A stretch of 45,043 nucleotides of DNA from Sinomonas atrocyanea (GCF_030812675.1 NZ_JAUSTE010000017.1:1-45043); one strand, 5' to 3'; shown: positions 1 to 8,085, numbered from the stretch's first letter. The notes: generated from the sequence alone by a model not told the origin. Translations and numbers: made by a program.

Positions 1-22
1 GGAAAACGGAGCCAGGAAGCCA

Positions 23-60
23 CGAGGCGCCGCCGGGATCACCTTCCCGGCGGCGCCTCG
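23..60 (-). terminator. Terminator hairpin downstream of cysE
   Basis: A perfect 16-bp inverted repeat (arms 23-38 and 45-60, 6-base loop) lies just past the cysE stop. It has no T-tract, as is common for terminators in high-GC actinobacteria, and could act in both directions. The rest of 1-91 shows nothing coding. Confidence 0.7.
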
Positions 61-91
61 CCATGCCCACTTGACAGCGGACTACTCCATA

Positions 92-679
92 TCAGATGTA
101 GTAGTACTCCGCCGGGTCCACGGCCGGCTTCGTCTCCTTCGCCGCGTCGCGGTGGCGCCAGGTCGCTGGCACGCCCGTGACGATCGAGTTGGGCGGGGCA
201 TCCTTGACCACCACGGCGTTCGCGCCGACGGCGCTCCCGGCCCCGATGGTGATGGGCCCGAGGACCTTCGCGCCCGCGCCGATGGTCACGCCGTCACCGA
301 TGGTGGGGTGACGCTTGACCTTCGCGAGCGAGCGGCCGCCCAGGGTGACCCCGTGGTAGAGGAAGACGTCGTCGCCGATCTCGGCGGTCTCGCCGATCAC
401 CACGCCCATTCCGTGGTCGATGAAGAACCTGCGCCCGATCGTCGCGCCCGGATGGATCTCGATGCCGGTCAGGAAGCGGCCGGCCTGCGAGATCAGGCGC
501 GCCGGGAAGCGGAGGTCCTCGCGCTGCCACATGGCGTGGGTGAGGCGGTGGATCCAGATGGCATGCAGGCCGGAGTACGCGAGGAAGTTCTCGACGTTGC
601 CGCGGGCTGCCGGGTCGTGCGCCGCGGCGGCCTCGAGGTCTTCCCTCAGGCGCGCCACCGTGCGTTTGATCAGAGACAC
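92..679 (-). CDS. cysE: Serine O-acetyltransferase
   Basis: Acetylates L-serine with acetyl-CoA to give O-acetylserine, the carbon acceptor for cysteine synthesis in the cytoplasm. The 195-residue protein is the short, EpsC-like form. An N-terminal helical part (about 1-65) precedes a left-handed beta-helix of hexapeptide repeats, visible as the [28 protein letters not shown] and [18 protein letters not shown] stretches. The [16 protein letters not shown] segment is typical of the family active site. The GTG start at 679 has an AAGGA ribosome-binding site. It lies 34 bases downstream of cysK on the same strand, so the two form a cysK-cysE operon, consistent with the known SAT/OASS complex. 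The C-terminus (EYYYI) ends in isoleucine, the residue that in this family inserts into the CysK active site; that the same contact forms here is inference. Confidence 0.95.
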   Translation of the reverse strand: MSLIKRTVARLREDLEAAAAHDPAARGNVENFLAYSGLHAIWIHRLTHAMWQREDLRFPARLISQAGRFLTGIEIHPGATIGRRFFIDHGMGVVIGETAEIGDDVFLYHGVTLGGRSLAKVKRHPTIGDGVTIGAGAKVLGPITIGAGSAVGANAVVVKDAPPNSIVTGVPATWRHRDAAKETKPAVDPAEYYYI

Positions 680-713
680 AGGTTTCCTTCTGCCGAGCCC
701 GGAACCCGGGCCC

Positions 714-1649
714 CTAGCCGCGGATGTCGTCGTACAGGACCGTGGAGATGTAGCGCTCGCCGAAGTCGCACACGACGGCGACGATCAGCTTGCCCTTGTT
801 CTCCGGACGCTTGGCAAGCTCGAGCGCGCCCCAGACGATCGCGCCGGAGGAGATGCCGCCGAGGATGCCCTCCTGTGCGGCGAGCGCCCGGGCCACCTCG
901 ACGGAGTCCTCGAGGGTCGCGTCGAGCACCTCGTCGTACACGTTCGTGTCGAGGATCTCCGGCACGAAGTTGGCCCCGAGGCCCTGGATCTTGTGCGGGC
1001 CGGCCGGGCCGCCGTTGAGGATGGCGGAGTCCTTCGGCTCGACGGCCACGACCTGCACGCCGGGCTTGCGCTCCTTCAGGACCTGGCCGACGCCGGTGAT
1101 GGTGCCGCCGGTGCCGATGCCACTGACGAAGATGTCGACGCCGCCGTCGGTGTCGTTCCAGACCTCCTCGGCCGTGGTGGCCCGGTGCACCTCGGGGTTG
1201 GCCGGGTTCGCGAACTGCTGGGCCCAGATCGAGTTCTCGGTGTTGGCGACGATCTCCTGGGCCTTCTCCACGGCGCCGCGCATGCCCTCGGAGCCCGGGG
1301 TGAGCACGATCTCGGCGCCGTAGGCGCGCAGCAGCACTCGGCGCTCGGTGGACATCGTCTCGGGCATCGTGAGGATCACCTTGTAGCCGCGGGCGGCGCC
1401 CACCATGGCCAGCGCGATGCCCGTGTTGCCGGAGGTGCCCTCCACGATCGTTCCGCCCGGCTTGAGCGCGCCGGCCTTCTCGGCAGCATCGATGATGGCC
1501 ACGCCGATGCGGTCCTTGACGCTGTTGGCCGGGTTGTAGAACTCGAGCTTGACAGCGACCTGGGCCTCCAGGCCTTCCGTGAGCCGGTTGAGCCGGACCA
1601 GGGGGGTGTTGCCGACCAGCTGCGTGACGTCGTCGTAGATGCGTGCCAT
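714..1649 (-). CDS. cysK: Cysteine synthase A (O-acetylserine sulfhydrylase)
   Basis: PLP enzyme converting O-acetylserine and sulfide to cysteine and acetate. Its 311 residues match the usual CysK length. The PLP-binding lysine is K45 in [11 protein letters not shown], the phosphate/substrate loop is [12 protein letters not shown] (about 70-80), and the glycine-rich [10 protein letters not shown] stretch (about 175-185) holds the cofactor phosphate. A CBS-type C-terminal domain is absent, so this is plain cysteine synthase rather than cystathionine beta-synthase. The ATG at 1649 follows an AAGGA site at optimal distance. It is the first gene of a two-gene unit with cysE. The 88 bases between its start and msrA hold its promoter region, where I see no convincing operator. 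Confidence 0.96.
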   Translation of the reverse strand: MARIYDDVTQLVGNTPLVRLNRLTEGLEAQVAVKLEFYNPANSVKDRIGVAIIDAAEKAGALKPGGTIVEGTSGNTGIALAMVGAARGYKVILTMPETMSTERRVLLRAYGAEIVLTPGSEGMRGAVEKAQEIVANTENSIWAQQFANPANPEVHRATTAEEVWNDTDGGVDIFVSGIGTGGTITGVGQVLKERKPGVQVVAVEPKDSAILNGGPAGPHKIQGLGANFVPEILDTNVYDEVLDATLEDSVEVARALAAQEGILGGISSGAIVWGALELAKRPENKGKLIVAVVCDFGERYISTVLYDDIRG

Positions 1650-1737
1650 GAGTCCTTAGCTTTCTGGAAATGGGCGTGACAGTTTGACCGTAGAGGCCGG
1701 CTGCGGCTTCAGCCTAGCCAGCGCGCCGAAGCGGCGG

Positions 1738-2262
1738 CTAGGAGGTCAGCCACTGCGAGTAATATTTTCTGGCCTTGGCGAGCTTGGGATTGATGATCAC
1801 GCTGCAGTAGCCCGCGTCCGGGTTCTTCGCGTAGTAGTCCTGATGGAAGTCCTCGGCCGGGTAGAACGTGCCCGCCCGGCTCACCTCGGTCACGATCGGG
1901 GCGCTCCAGAGCGGCTGGTTGCGCTCGATCGCGCGCTCGAACAGGTCCTTCTCCTCATCCGTCAGGTAGAACATCGACGAGCGGTACTGGGTGCCGACGT
2001 CATAGCCCTGCCGATTGGGCGTGGTCGGATCGTGCAGGACGAAGAACAGGTCCAGCACGGTCTCCTCGGGGATGACCTCCTCGTCGAACGTCACCGCGAC
2101 GACCTCGGCATGCCCCGTCATCCCGGAGCACACGCTGTAGTAGTCGGGGTCGGGGAAGTGCCCGCCGGTGTAGCCGGAGACCACCGAGGAGACGCCGCGG
2201 GTCTTCTGGTAGACCGCGTCGAGGCACCAGAAGCAGCCGCCGCCCAGAATGAAAGTCTTCAT
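1738..2262 (-). CDS. msrA: Peptide-methionine (S)-S-oxide reductase MsrA
   Basis: Repairs oxidised methionine in proteins by reducing the S-sulfoxide. The protein is 174 residues. The catalytic cysteine is C10 in the GGGCFWC motif, and the family blocks SGYTGG, GHAEVV, FFVLHDPTT and GTQYRS follow in order, with a C-terminal FHQDYY segment. The reading frame stays open far upstream, but the family begins at MKTFILGGGCFWC, which fixes the ATG at 2262. It diverges from the NIF3-family gene with 54 bases between the starts. Recycling cysteines beyond the C10/C13 pair are not obvious apart from one near the C-terminus (GYCSV). No MsrB is present nearby. Confidence 0.95.
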   Translation of the reverse strand: MKTFILGGGCFWCLDAVYQKTRGVSSVVSGYTGGHFPDPDYYSVCSGMTGHAEVVAVTFDEEVIPEETVLDLFFVLHDPTTPNRQGYDVGTQYRSSMFYLTDEEKDLFERAIERNQPLWSAPIVTEVSRAGTFYPAEDFHQDYYAKNPDAGYCSVIINPKLAKARKYYSQWLTS

Positions 2263-2316
2263 GCTGCCTACAATGTCCGCAGCCCGCGGAAGATTCCCGA
2301 GAGAGGACCTCGCCTC

Positions 2317-3258
2317 GTGACAGAGCAGAACGGCCCCGTCCCGCTGGACGCATCCACCGGCCCCAGCGCCGAGCCCGGCGGCGAGGAGGCCCCCGAGGGG
2401 ACTCCCGGCGCAGCGGAGGGGGTGACGCTCGCCGACGTCCTCCTGGCCATCGAGGAGCTGTGGCCCGAGTCCCTCGCCGAGGGATGGGACGCGGTGGGCC
2501 TCGTGACGGGGCGTCCCTCCCAGCCGGTGCGCAGGATCCTGTTCTGCGTCGACCCGGTCCTGGAGGTGATCGAGGAGGCCGCCGCGTGGGAGGCCGACCT
2601 CGTGGTGGCCCACCACCCGCTGCTGCTGCGCGGGGTGACGAGCGTCGCCGCGAACACCCCCAAGGGCCGCGCGGTGCACCGCCTCATCGAGTCGGGCACC
2701 GCCCTCGTGAGCGTCCACACGAACGGCGATTCCGCCGTGGGCGGCGTCTCCGACGTCCTCGCCGACGCGCTGGGGCTCGACGACGTCGCCCCGCTGACGA
2801 AGGCGGCCAACGGGCTTCCCGAGGAGGGGATCGGCCGCGTGGGCGACCTCGCCGAGCTCACGAGCCTGGGCGACCTGGCCGGGCGGCTCTTCGGAATCCT
2901 GCCGGCGGTGGCCGGCGGCGTCCGCGTCTCCGGCGACCGCGACGGGCTCGTGCGCCGGGTCGCGCTGTGCGGGGGAGCGGGGGACAGCCTGTTCGATGCC
3001 GTCCGTGCGGCGGAGGCCGACGTCTACATCACCGCGGACCTCCGCCACCACCCGGCCTCGGAGGCGCGGGAGGCGTCCGCGGACGGGCGCCCCTACCTCA
3101 TCGACGTGAGCCACTTCGCGAGCGAATGGCTCTGGCTGCCCGCAGCCGCGTCCGCGCTCGACAACGTCCTCACCGACCAGGGCCACAGCCTCGACATCAG
3201 GGTCTCCACGATCAACACCGATCCCTGGGACTTCATCCTCACCCCCGGCGAGGGATAG
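2317..3258 (+). CDS. NIF3-family dinuclear metal centre protein
   Basis: A 313-residue member of the NIF3/YbgI (GTP cyclohydrolase I type 2-like) family, often called YqfO; the physiological reaction is not firmly known. Metal-ligand motifs are all present: AHHPLLLRG (about 95-103), HTNGDSAVGGVSD (about 129-141) and the C-terminal DVSHFASEW. The first 35 residues are a low-complexity Pro/Gly/Glu extension before the conserved core begins at LADVLLAIEELWP. The GTG at 2317 has a GAGAGGA site, and a TACAAT -10 at 2268-2273 would start the message near 2280. The gene lies 61 bases before the zinc-ribbon protein, a pairing common in actinobacteria that suggests a shared role. The long in-frame extension upstream of 2317 is antisense to msrA and was excluded. 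Confidence 0.9.
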   Translation: MTEQNGPVPLDASTGPSAEPGGEEAPEGTPGAAEGVTLADVLLAIEELWPESLAEGWDAVGLVTGRPSQPVRRILFCVDPVLEVIEEAAAWEADLVVAHHPLLLRGVTSVAANTPKGRAVHRLIESGTALVSVHTNGDSAVGGVSDVLADALGLDDVAPLTKAANGLPEEGIGRVGDLAELTSLGDLAGRLFGILPAVAGGVRVSGDRDGLVRRVALCGGAGDSLFDAVRAAEADVYITADLRHHPASEAREASADGRPYLIDVSHFASEWLWLPAAASALDNVLTDQGHSLDIRVSTINTDPWDFILTPGEG

Positions 3259-3319
3259 AGTCGCAGCCACCGGCCGCCACCGCCACTCCATCCAGGGCAG
3301 CGGCCCCTAAGGAGGAACG

Positions 3320-4054
3320 ATGCCCAAGGCCCCGGCCGCCGAACAGCTCAAGCTCCTCGGGCTGCAGGCCCTGGACGCCCGGCTGCGCTCCCTCGAGGTG
3401 CGCCGCCGGAACCTCGAGACGGACCCGCGGCTCGGCCCCGCGAAGGCGGCCCTCGAGCAGGCCTCCGCGGCGGCGCGCGACGCCGACCGGGCCGTGGCGG
3501 AGGCGGAGGCCGAGCTCGCCGGGATCGAGGCGAAGGTCTCGGAGACCTCCACGCGGATCGCCCGGGACGAGGACCGCCTCTACGCGGGGGGCCTGTCGAA
3601 GGACCTCGAGGCCCTCCAGAAGGACGTCGCGGGCCTGCGTGCTCGCCAGAGCGACCTCGAGGACGTCGAACTCGAGGTCCTCGAACGCCTCGACGGGCTG
3701 CGCTCGGCGCAGGGCACCGCGGCCGAGGCCCTCGGCGACGCCCGCGGCGCGAGCGACGAGCTCCGCGCCGAGCTCGAGGCCCAGCTCGCATCGATCGCCG
3801 CCGAGCGGGCCGCGGTGGCCGAGGAGCGCGCCGCGTATGCCCAGGGCGTCGAGCCCGGGCTCGTGGGGATCTACGAGAAGACGCTGGCCAAGCGGGGAGT
3901 GGGGGCCGCGCGCCTCTTCCACGGGACCTCGGAGGGGTCCGGCATGGCCCTGAGCCCAGGAGACCTGGCGGCGATCCGGAGTGCCGCCGAGGATGACGTG
4001 GTCTTCTGCCCGGACTCCGGGTGCATCCTGGTCCGCTCGCCCGAGTGGGCCTGA
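3320..4054 (+). CDS. Coiled-coil protein with degenerate C4-type zinc ribbon (DUF164-like)
   Basis: A 244-residue protein whose residues 1-190 are nearly all alpha-helical coiled coil, rich in Ala, Glu, Arg and Leu heptads. They are followed by a short C-terminal domain resembling the zf-RING_7/C4-type zinc ribbon. The family normally shows two CxxC knuckles. Here the first is replaced by HGTSEGSGM and the second reads CPDSGC, so tetrahedral zinc binding is unlikely. The conserved LSPGDLAAIR and CILVR context still identifies the family. The start at 3320 has an excellent AAGGAGGA site. Its partner upstream is the NIF3-family protein. Function is unknown; the family is sometimes suggested to act in nucleic-acid or septum processes, which this sequence does not prove. 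Confidence 0.85.
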   Translation: MPKAPAAEQLKLLGLQALDARLRSLEVRRRNLETDPRLGPAKAALEQASAAARDADRAVAEAEAELAGIEAKVSETSTRIARDEDRLYAGGLSKDLEALQKDVAGLRARQSDLEDVELEVLERLDGLRSAQGTAAEALGDARGASDELRAELEAQLASIAAERAAVAEERAAYAQGVEPGLVGIYEKTLAKRGVGAARLFHGTSEGSGMALSPGDLAAIRSAAEDDVVFCPDSGCILVRSPEWA

Positions 4055-4069
4055 GGGGCCGCTCCGGCC

Positions 4070-4834
4070 TCAGTCCCTGAGCACGAGCGCCAGCGAGTGC
4101 GGGCGGCGCGCCGTCCCGGGGAGGAGCTCCGCCTCCCACTTCTCGCGGGCGACGGCGAGCAGCGCCTCGGGAGTCGCCGGCGCCTTGCCGCGCCGGGTGA
4201 GCAGGTGCCGGACGAAGTCTCCCCGGTGGTGCTTGGCGAAGTGGCTCACGACGCTGCGCTTCCCGTCCCGATCCCTGAACACATCGACCGTCACGGTCCC
4301 GGCCGGCGGGGGAGCGTAGGCGGCGGCGTACGTGCTCGAGCGGCAGTCCACGACGAGTTCCCGGGCCGCGCGGTCCGCGAGCGCCTCGGCGAGGAGCGGC
4401 CTCCAGTACCCGGCGAGCCGCCCGAGCCCGGGCAGGGAGGCCGACATCGACAGCCGGTACGCCGGCACCCTGTCCGCGAAGCCCACGGCACCCCACAGCG
4501 CGGAGACCACGACGACCCAGTCGTCGGCCCTGCGGCGCTGCGCCGGGGTAAGGCCCGCATAGCCGAGGGCCCCGTACAGGACGCCCGAGTAGACGGCGTG
4601 GGCCGGCGCCGCCGGTTCCGTCGCGAGCCGCCGGTTCCGCTCGACGTCGTGCGCGAGCGACGCGCCGACCCCGAGGACCGCGAGGGCGTCCTCGCGCCCG
4701 CTCACCTCGGCCAGCGCCTCCATGGCCTCCTTGCGGGCCACCTCGAGCTGCGGGAAGCTCAGCGAGCCGAGGTCGACGGCGGGGCCGGAGGGCGCGGGCG
4801 TCTTGCCCTCGGAGGGGGGAAGCAGGATGAGCAC
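4070..4834 (-). CDS. yaaA: YaaA-family peroxide stress protein (DUF328)
   Basis: In E. coli, YaaA limits intracellular iron and DNA damage during hydrogen peroxide stress and binds DNA. This 254-residue protein begins LILLPPSEGKTP, the family N-terminus, and carries the later blocks YSGVLYGALGY, VVVVSALWGAVGFADRVPAYRLSMS and SHFAKHHRGDFVRHLL. Two adjacent GTG codons could start it. I chose the inner one at 4834 because a TACGAT -10 (4846-4841) lies exactly six bases before it and no ribosome-binding site is visible, so a leaderless message is likely. It converges with the zinc-ribbon gene, 15 bases apart, and diverges from the RNase P RNA gene. Confidence 0.88.
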   Translation of the reverse strand: MLILLPPSEGKTPAPSGPAVDLGSLSFPQLEVARKEAMEALAEVSGREDALAVLGVGASLAHDVERNRRLATEPAAPAHAVYSGVLYGALGYAGLTPAQRRRADDWVVVVSALWGAVGFADRVPAYRLSMSASLPGLGRLAGYWRPLLAEALADRAARELVVDCRSSTYAAAYAPPPAGTVTVDVFRDRDGKRSVVSHFAKHHRGDFVRHLLTRRGKAPATPEALLAVAREKWEAELLPGTARRPHSLALVLRD

Positions 4835-4880
4835 CACGGCATCGTACCCGGCGCCGGAGCACGGGAGGAGTGCGGGCCTA

Positions 4881-4886
4881 TAGACT
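4881..4886 (+). promoter_or_regulatory. -10 box of the RNase P RNA gene
   Basis: TAGACT fits the actinobacterial TANNNT consensus and places transcription start near 4892, at the 5' edge of the predicted RNase P helix P1. No clear -35 is seen. The same hexamer recurs before several other genes in the window. Confidence 0.6.
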
Positions 4887-4892
4887 GGGAAG

Positions 4893-5303
4893 TCGAGGAC
4901 AGGTCGGCCGGGCGACCGCGGGGCGGTCTGGCGCATGCCAGGGCGCCGCGAGGAAAGTCCGGGCTCCGCAGGGCAGGGTGGTGGGTAACGCCCACTCGGG
5001 GAAACCCGCAGGCCAGTGCCACAGAGAACAGACCGCCGCGGACAGGCGCCTGGCGCCGCGTCCGCGGTAAGGGTGAAACGGCGGTGTAAGAGACCACCAG
5101 CTCCCCGGGTGACCGGGGAGGCTCGGTAAACCCCACCCGGAGCAAGGCCAGACAGGGCGCGTTCGAGGGCTGCCCGCCCGAGCGCCCGGGTAGGCCGCTC
5201 GAGGCCGCCGGCAACGGCGGTCCTAGATGGATGGTCGCCTCCCGCGCCCGGGCAACCGGGCGCGGAGACAGAACCCGGCTCACAGGCCGGCCTGTCCTCG
5301 CCC
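4893..5303 (+). ncRNA. rnpB: RNase P RNA, bacterial class A
   Basis: The catalytic RNA that trims 5' leaders from tRNA precursors. The universal CR-I block GAGGAAAGTCCGGGCTC lies near 4949 and the CR-V block AGACAGAACCCGGCT near 5266-5280. Helix P1 closes the molecule: GAGGACAGGTCGG at 4895 pairs with the CGGCCTGTCCTC ending at 5299. The total of about 410 bases is normal for high-GC actinobacteria. GGTAAACCCCACCCGGAGCAAGG-type sequence near 5125-5150 is also conserved. The exact ends are set from P1 pairing and the upstream -10, so they may move by a few bases. It is transcribed divergently from yaaA. Confidence 0.95.
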
Positions 5304-5330
5304 CCCCGACCCCCCCGCCGGCAGAACCGA

Positions 5331-5357
5331 GAGCCTGTGAGTGACTTCACAGGGCTC
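5331..5357 (+). terminator. Hairpin after rnpB
   Basis: GAGCCTGTGA pairs with TCACAGGGCTC (10 bp, one bulged G, 6-base loop), 30 bases after the end of the RNase P RNA. There is no T-tract. It is a likely terminator or processing barrier. Confidence 0.45.
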
Positions 5358-5384
5358 CCGGTCCCGCCCCCGGACTGCCGCACG

Positions 5385-5530
5385 TACACTGGAAGAGAAC
5401 GTAGAAGTTCTCCACGGGCCGGGCTCTGCGATCGCAGGACCGGCTCTTTTCATGCCCGCTGACCAAACCCCTGGACATCAACGGCGGGCATCCGCACGAC
5501 GGCGTGCGAGAAGCAGAGAAAGGCACCTGT
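5385..5530 (+). promoter_or_regulatory. Structured leader of the GAPDH gene, candidate riboregulator
   Basis: A TACACT -10 at 5385-5390 places transcription start near 5397. Four hairpins follow in a row. A dyad GAGAAC/GTTCTC at 5395-5412 straddles the predicted start. A stem GCCGG/CCGGC enclosing the palindrome CTGCGATCGCAG spans 5418-5444 and is followed at once by TCTTTT, which looks like an intrinsic terminator inside the leader. ATGCCCGC/GCGGGCAT (5452-5459 with 5484-5491) and CGCACG/CGTGCG (5493-5508) complete the set. The gene's GAGAAAGG ribosome-binding site begins only about eight bases later. I recognise no known riboswitch class. The first dyad may instead be a protein operator. 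No open frame of note lies inside. Confidence 0.5.
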
Positions 5531-7012
5531 GTGAGCACAACGACGGAAACCGCACTCGGCACGTGGATCGGACGCGAGGCCGCCGCGGAGGAGATGATCC
5601 CGGTCATCGGCCGGCTCTACCGCCAGAACAACGTGGTGACCTCGGTCCACGGCCGCAGCCTCATCAACCAGTCCGTGGTCGGACTGCTCAAGGCCCACCG
5701 CTGGGCCCGCCAGATCGACAGCGAGGAGCTCGCCCTCGAGGAGACCCTCCCGATCCTCAAGGCGCTCGACACGCTGGAGCTCGGCGCGGCCTCGATTGAC
5801 ATCGCCCGCCTGAACGAGGCGTTCCGGGCCGAGGGGCAGACCCTCCCGCTCGAAGACTTCCTGCGGGCCGAGCTCGCCGAGATCGTGGGCAAGCACGGCG
5901 CCGATCCCCGCAAGGGCACCGACGTGGTGCTCTACGGCTTCGGCCGCATCGGCCGTCTGGTCGCGCGCATCCTCATCGAGCACGCCGGCGGCGGCGCGGG
6001 CCTGCGCCTGCGCGCCATCGTGGTCCGCAAGGGCTCCGACAAGGACCTCATCAAGCGCGCGAGCCTGCTGCGGCGCGACTCCGTGCACGGCGCCTTCGAG
6101 GGCACCATCACGGTGGACGAGGAGAACAGCACGATCCTCGCCAACGGCACCCTCATCCGGGTCATCTACTCGGACAGCCCCGCCACGGTCGACTACACGC
6201 AGTACGGCATCAACGACGCGATCGTCGTGGACAACACCGGCAAGTGGCGCGACGCGGAGGGCCTGGCCCAGCACCTGCAGAGCAAGGGCGTGGCCCGGGT
6301 GCTCCTGACGGCCCCCGGCAAGGGCGACCTTCCGAACATCGTGCACGGGATCAACCACACCTCGATCTCGGCCGACGACCGCATTGTCACGGCGGCCTCG
6401 TGCACGACCAACGCGATCACGCCGGTCCTGAAGGCCATCAACGACAAGTACGGGGTCGTCCACGGCCACGTCGAGACCGTGCACTCCTTCACGAACGACC
6501 AGAACCTCATCGACAACTTCCACAAGGGTGACCGCCGCGGCCGCGCCGCGGGGCTCAACATGGTCATCACCGAGACGGGCGCCGCCAAGGCCGTGGCCAA
6601 GGCCCTGCCCGAGCTGGCCGGCAAGCTCACCGGCAACGCGATCCGCGTCCCCACCCCCGACGTGTCGATGGCGGTGCTCAACCTCAGCCTCGAGAACGAG
6701 ACCACCAAGGACGAGGTCAACGCGTACCTTCGCGAGATGTCGCTGCACTCCGACCTGCGCAAGCAGATCGATTACATCGACTCGCCAGAGGTCGTCTCGA
6801 GCGACTTCGTCGGCTCGCGCCGCGCCGGGATCGTCGACGGCCTCGCGACGATCTCGACCGGGAAGAACCTCGTGCTCTACGTCTGGTACGACAACGAGTT
6901 CGGGTACAGCTCGCAGGTGGTCCGCGTCCTCGAGGACATGGCCGGCGACCACGCGCCGTCGTTCCCCGTGCAGACCGCCGCCGACGAGTACACCCTCGCA
7001 ACATCTCGGTAG
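5531..7012 (+). CDS. gap: Long-form glyceraldehyde-3-phosphate dehydrogenase (GapB-like)
   Basis: Oxidises glyceraldehyde-3-phosphate or, in reverse, reduces 1,3-bisphosphoglycerate. At 493 residues it is about 150 longer than classical GAPDH because of a helical N-terminal extension (1-125). The Rossmann motif YGFGRIGRLVARIL comes at about 137-150, the catalytic cysteine sits in AASCTTNAITPVL (near residue 297), and the WYDNEFGYSSQVVR signature lies near 455. Corynebacterium glutamicum has a GapB of similar length that is NADP-linked and gluconeogenic; the same role here is inference. The GTG at 5531 follows GAGAAAGG. A second in-frame GTG at 5504 lies inside a leader hairpin and lacks a site. 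A small protein gene follows after 51 bases. Confidence 0.93.
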   Translation: MSTTTETALGTWIGREAAAEEMIPVIGRLYRQNNVVTSVHGRSLINQSVVGLLKAHRWARQIDSEELALEETLPILKALDTLELGAASIDIARLNEAFRAEGQTLPLEDFLRAELAEIVGKHGADPRKGTDVVLYGFGRIGRLVARILIEHAGGGAGLRLRAIVVRKGSDKDLIKRASLLRRDSVHGAFEGTITVDEENSTILANGTLIRVIYSDSPATVDYTQYGINDAIVVDNTGKWRDAEGLAQHLQSKGVARVLLTAPGKGDLPNIVHGINHTSISADDRIVTAASCTTNAITPVLKAINDKYGVVHGHVETVHSFTNDQNLIDNFHKGDRRGRAAGLNMVITETGAAKAVAKALPELAGKLTGNAIRVPTPDVSMAVLNLSLENETTKDEVNAYLREMSLHSDLRKQIDYIDSPEVVSSDFVGSRRAGIVDGLATISTGKNLVLYVWYDNEFGYSSQVVRVLEDMAGDHAPSFPVQTAADEYTLATSR

Positions 7013-7063
7013 CAATCGGCGGGGAAACTGGATTCGGCGACGGCCCAGGGGCAAGATGCACCT

Positions 7064-7264
7064 ATGGAAGCAACAGAGCATGAGAGCACGCTCGAGCACG
7101 CGCTCGACGTCGCCAAGGCCAACGCCAAGCAGGCAAAGCTGCTCGTCGACCACGCGAAGGCGGCCCTTGCGCACGGGGACGTGACCCCCGAGCGCGTCGC
7201 CCAGCTGGAGGAGCTCCAGCGCGCGGCTGATGAGGACCTCCAGCGGGTCATCCGCGAGCAGTAG
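7064..7264 (+). CDS. Small helical protein of unknown function
   Basis: A 66-residue, acidic, almost wholly helical protein with heptad-like Ala/Leu spacing (LEHALDVAKANAKQAKLLVD, then VAQLEELQRAADEDLQRVI). It has no cysteine, no signal peptide and no membrane segment, and I recognise no family. Coding character is good: third positions are strongly G/C and it ends just before a perfect terminator. It has no ribosome-binding site. CAAGAT, a weak -10, lies six bases before the ATG, so it may be leaderless or read through from the GAPDH gene 51 bases upstream. Either a short coiled-coil partner or a regulator is possible. Confidence 0.7.
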   Translation: MEATEHESTLEHALDVAKANAKQAKLLVDHAKAALAHGDVTPERVAQLEELQRAADEDLQRVIREQ

Positions 7265-7281
7265 ATCCCGCCTCGATGCGC

Positions 7282-7315
7282 GAAGGGCGCCGCACCACCC
7301 GGTGCGGCGCCCTTC
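7282..7315 (+). terminator. Perfect 15-bp terminator hairpin
   Basis: GAAGGGCGCCGCACC (7282-7296) pairs perfectly with 7301-7315 across an ACCC loop. It ends the GAPDH/small-protein unit and faces the deformylase gene from the other side, so it probably works in both directions. Confidence 0.8.
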
Positions 7316-7351
7316 GGCGTCTGCGTACGGCCCTATCCGCTGTCCGCTGTC

Positions 7352-7957
7352 TCAGATGTGCTCGTGCACGTCATGGTCGTGGTCGTCGTGGCCGAACGGG
7401 TCCGGGTCGACTCCCGGCATCCACGTGAGGCCCGGGACGCCCCACCCGTGCTTGCGCGCCGCCCTGCGCGCCTTCTTCCCGTAGCGGTCGATCAGGCGGT
7501 CGACGTAGAGCTTGCCGTCGAGGTGGTCGTACTCGTGCTGCATGACCCGGCCGAACCAGCCCGTCGCGACGAACTCGAGCGGCTGCCCCTCGCCGTCGAA
7601 CCCCTCGACCTTGACCCATTCGGCACGCTGCAGCGGGTAGCCCTCGCCAGGGAAGGAGAGGCAGCCTTCCTCGTCCTCCTCGGGGTCCGGGGCAGCGCCG
7701 GAGATCTTGGAGAGGGTCAGGCGCGGGTTGACGATCGCGCCGCGGGGCGGGACGCCGTCGTCGTTGGCGAACTTGTACACGAAGACGCGGAGGCCGACCC
7801 CGATCTGCGGAGCGGCCAAGCCGACGCCGTGGGCGGCCTCGTTCGTCTCGTGCATGTCCTCGATCAGGTCGTGCAGGGCGGCGTCGAATTCCGTGACCTC
7901 GGAGGCGCGCCGGTGGAGCACAGGCTCCCCCCAGATGGTGATGGGACGGACGGCCAC
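7352..7957 (-). CDS. def: Peptide deformylase with His/Asp-rich tail
   Basis: Removes the N-formyl group from nascent proteins at the ribosome. All three motifs are present in the 201-residue protein: GVGLAAPQIG (about 49-58), EGCLSFPGE (about 103-111, metal-binding Cys) and MQHEYDHLDG (about 145-154, two metal His and the catalytic Glu). The last 14 residues (FGHDDHDHDVHEHI) form a histidine/aspartate-rich tail that is not part of the fold and could bind metal; that is inference. The GTG at 7957 is chosen because GAGGAG precedes it and the family core begins at RPITIWGEPVL. It lies downstream of tRNA-His, separated by a terminator. Confidence 0.94.
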   Translation of the reverse strand: MAVRPITIWGEPVLHRRASEVTEFDAALHDLIEDMHETNEAAHGVGLAAPQIGVGLRVFVYKFANDDGVPPRGAIVNPRLTLSKISGAAPDPEEDEEGCLSFPGEGYPLQRAEWVKVEGFDGEGQPLEFVATGWFGRVMQHEYDHLDGKLYVDRLIDRYGKKARRAARKHGWGVPGLTWMPGVDPDPFGHDDHDHDVHEHI

Positions 7958-8024
7958 GGTGCGGCTCCTCTTCTGTGCCGGGGCATTTCGCCCCCACGGA
8001 TCGACGGGACGGCGAGGGACAACA

Positions 8025-8058
8025 ACGAGGCCGCCGGGGACAACCCCGGCGGCCTCGT
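8025..8058 (-). terminator. Terminator of tRNA-His
   Basis: A perfect 15-bp stem (8025-8039 with 8044-8058, loop ACAA) lies 27 bases beyond the 3' end of tRNA-His on the minus strand, upstream of def. Confidence 0.75.
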
Positions 8059-8085
8059 GGTGGCCGGAGACCCGGCCTCTTCGGG

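Noticed and set aside
71-99. TTGACA at 71-76 as a promoter for an antisense RNA into cysE
   Set aside because: No TANNNT box at proper spacing follows on the plus strand.
5395-5412. LexA (SOS) box before gap
   Set aside because: The dyad spacing is six bases, whereas the actinobacterial SOS box has GAAC-N4-GTTC. gap is also not an SOS gene.
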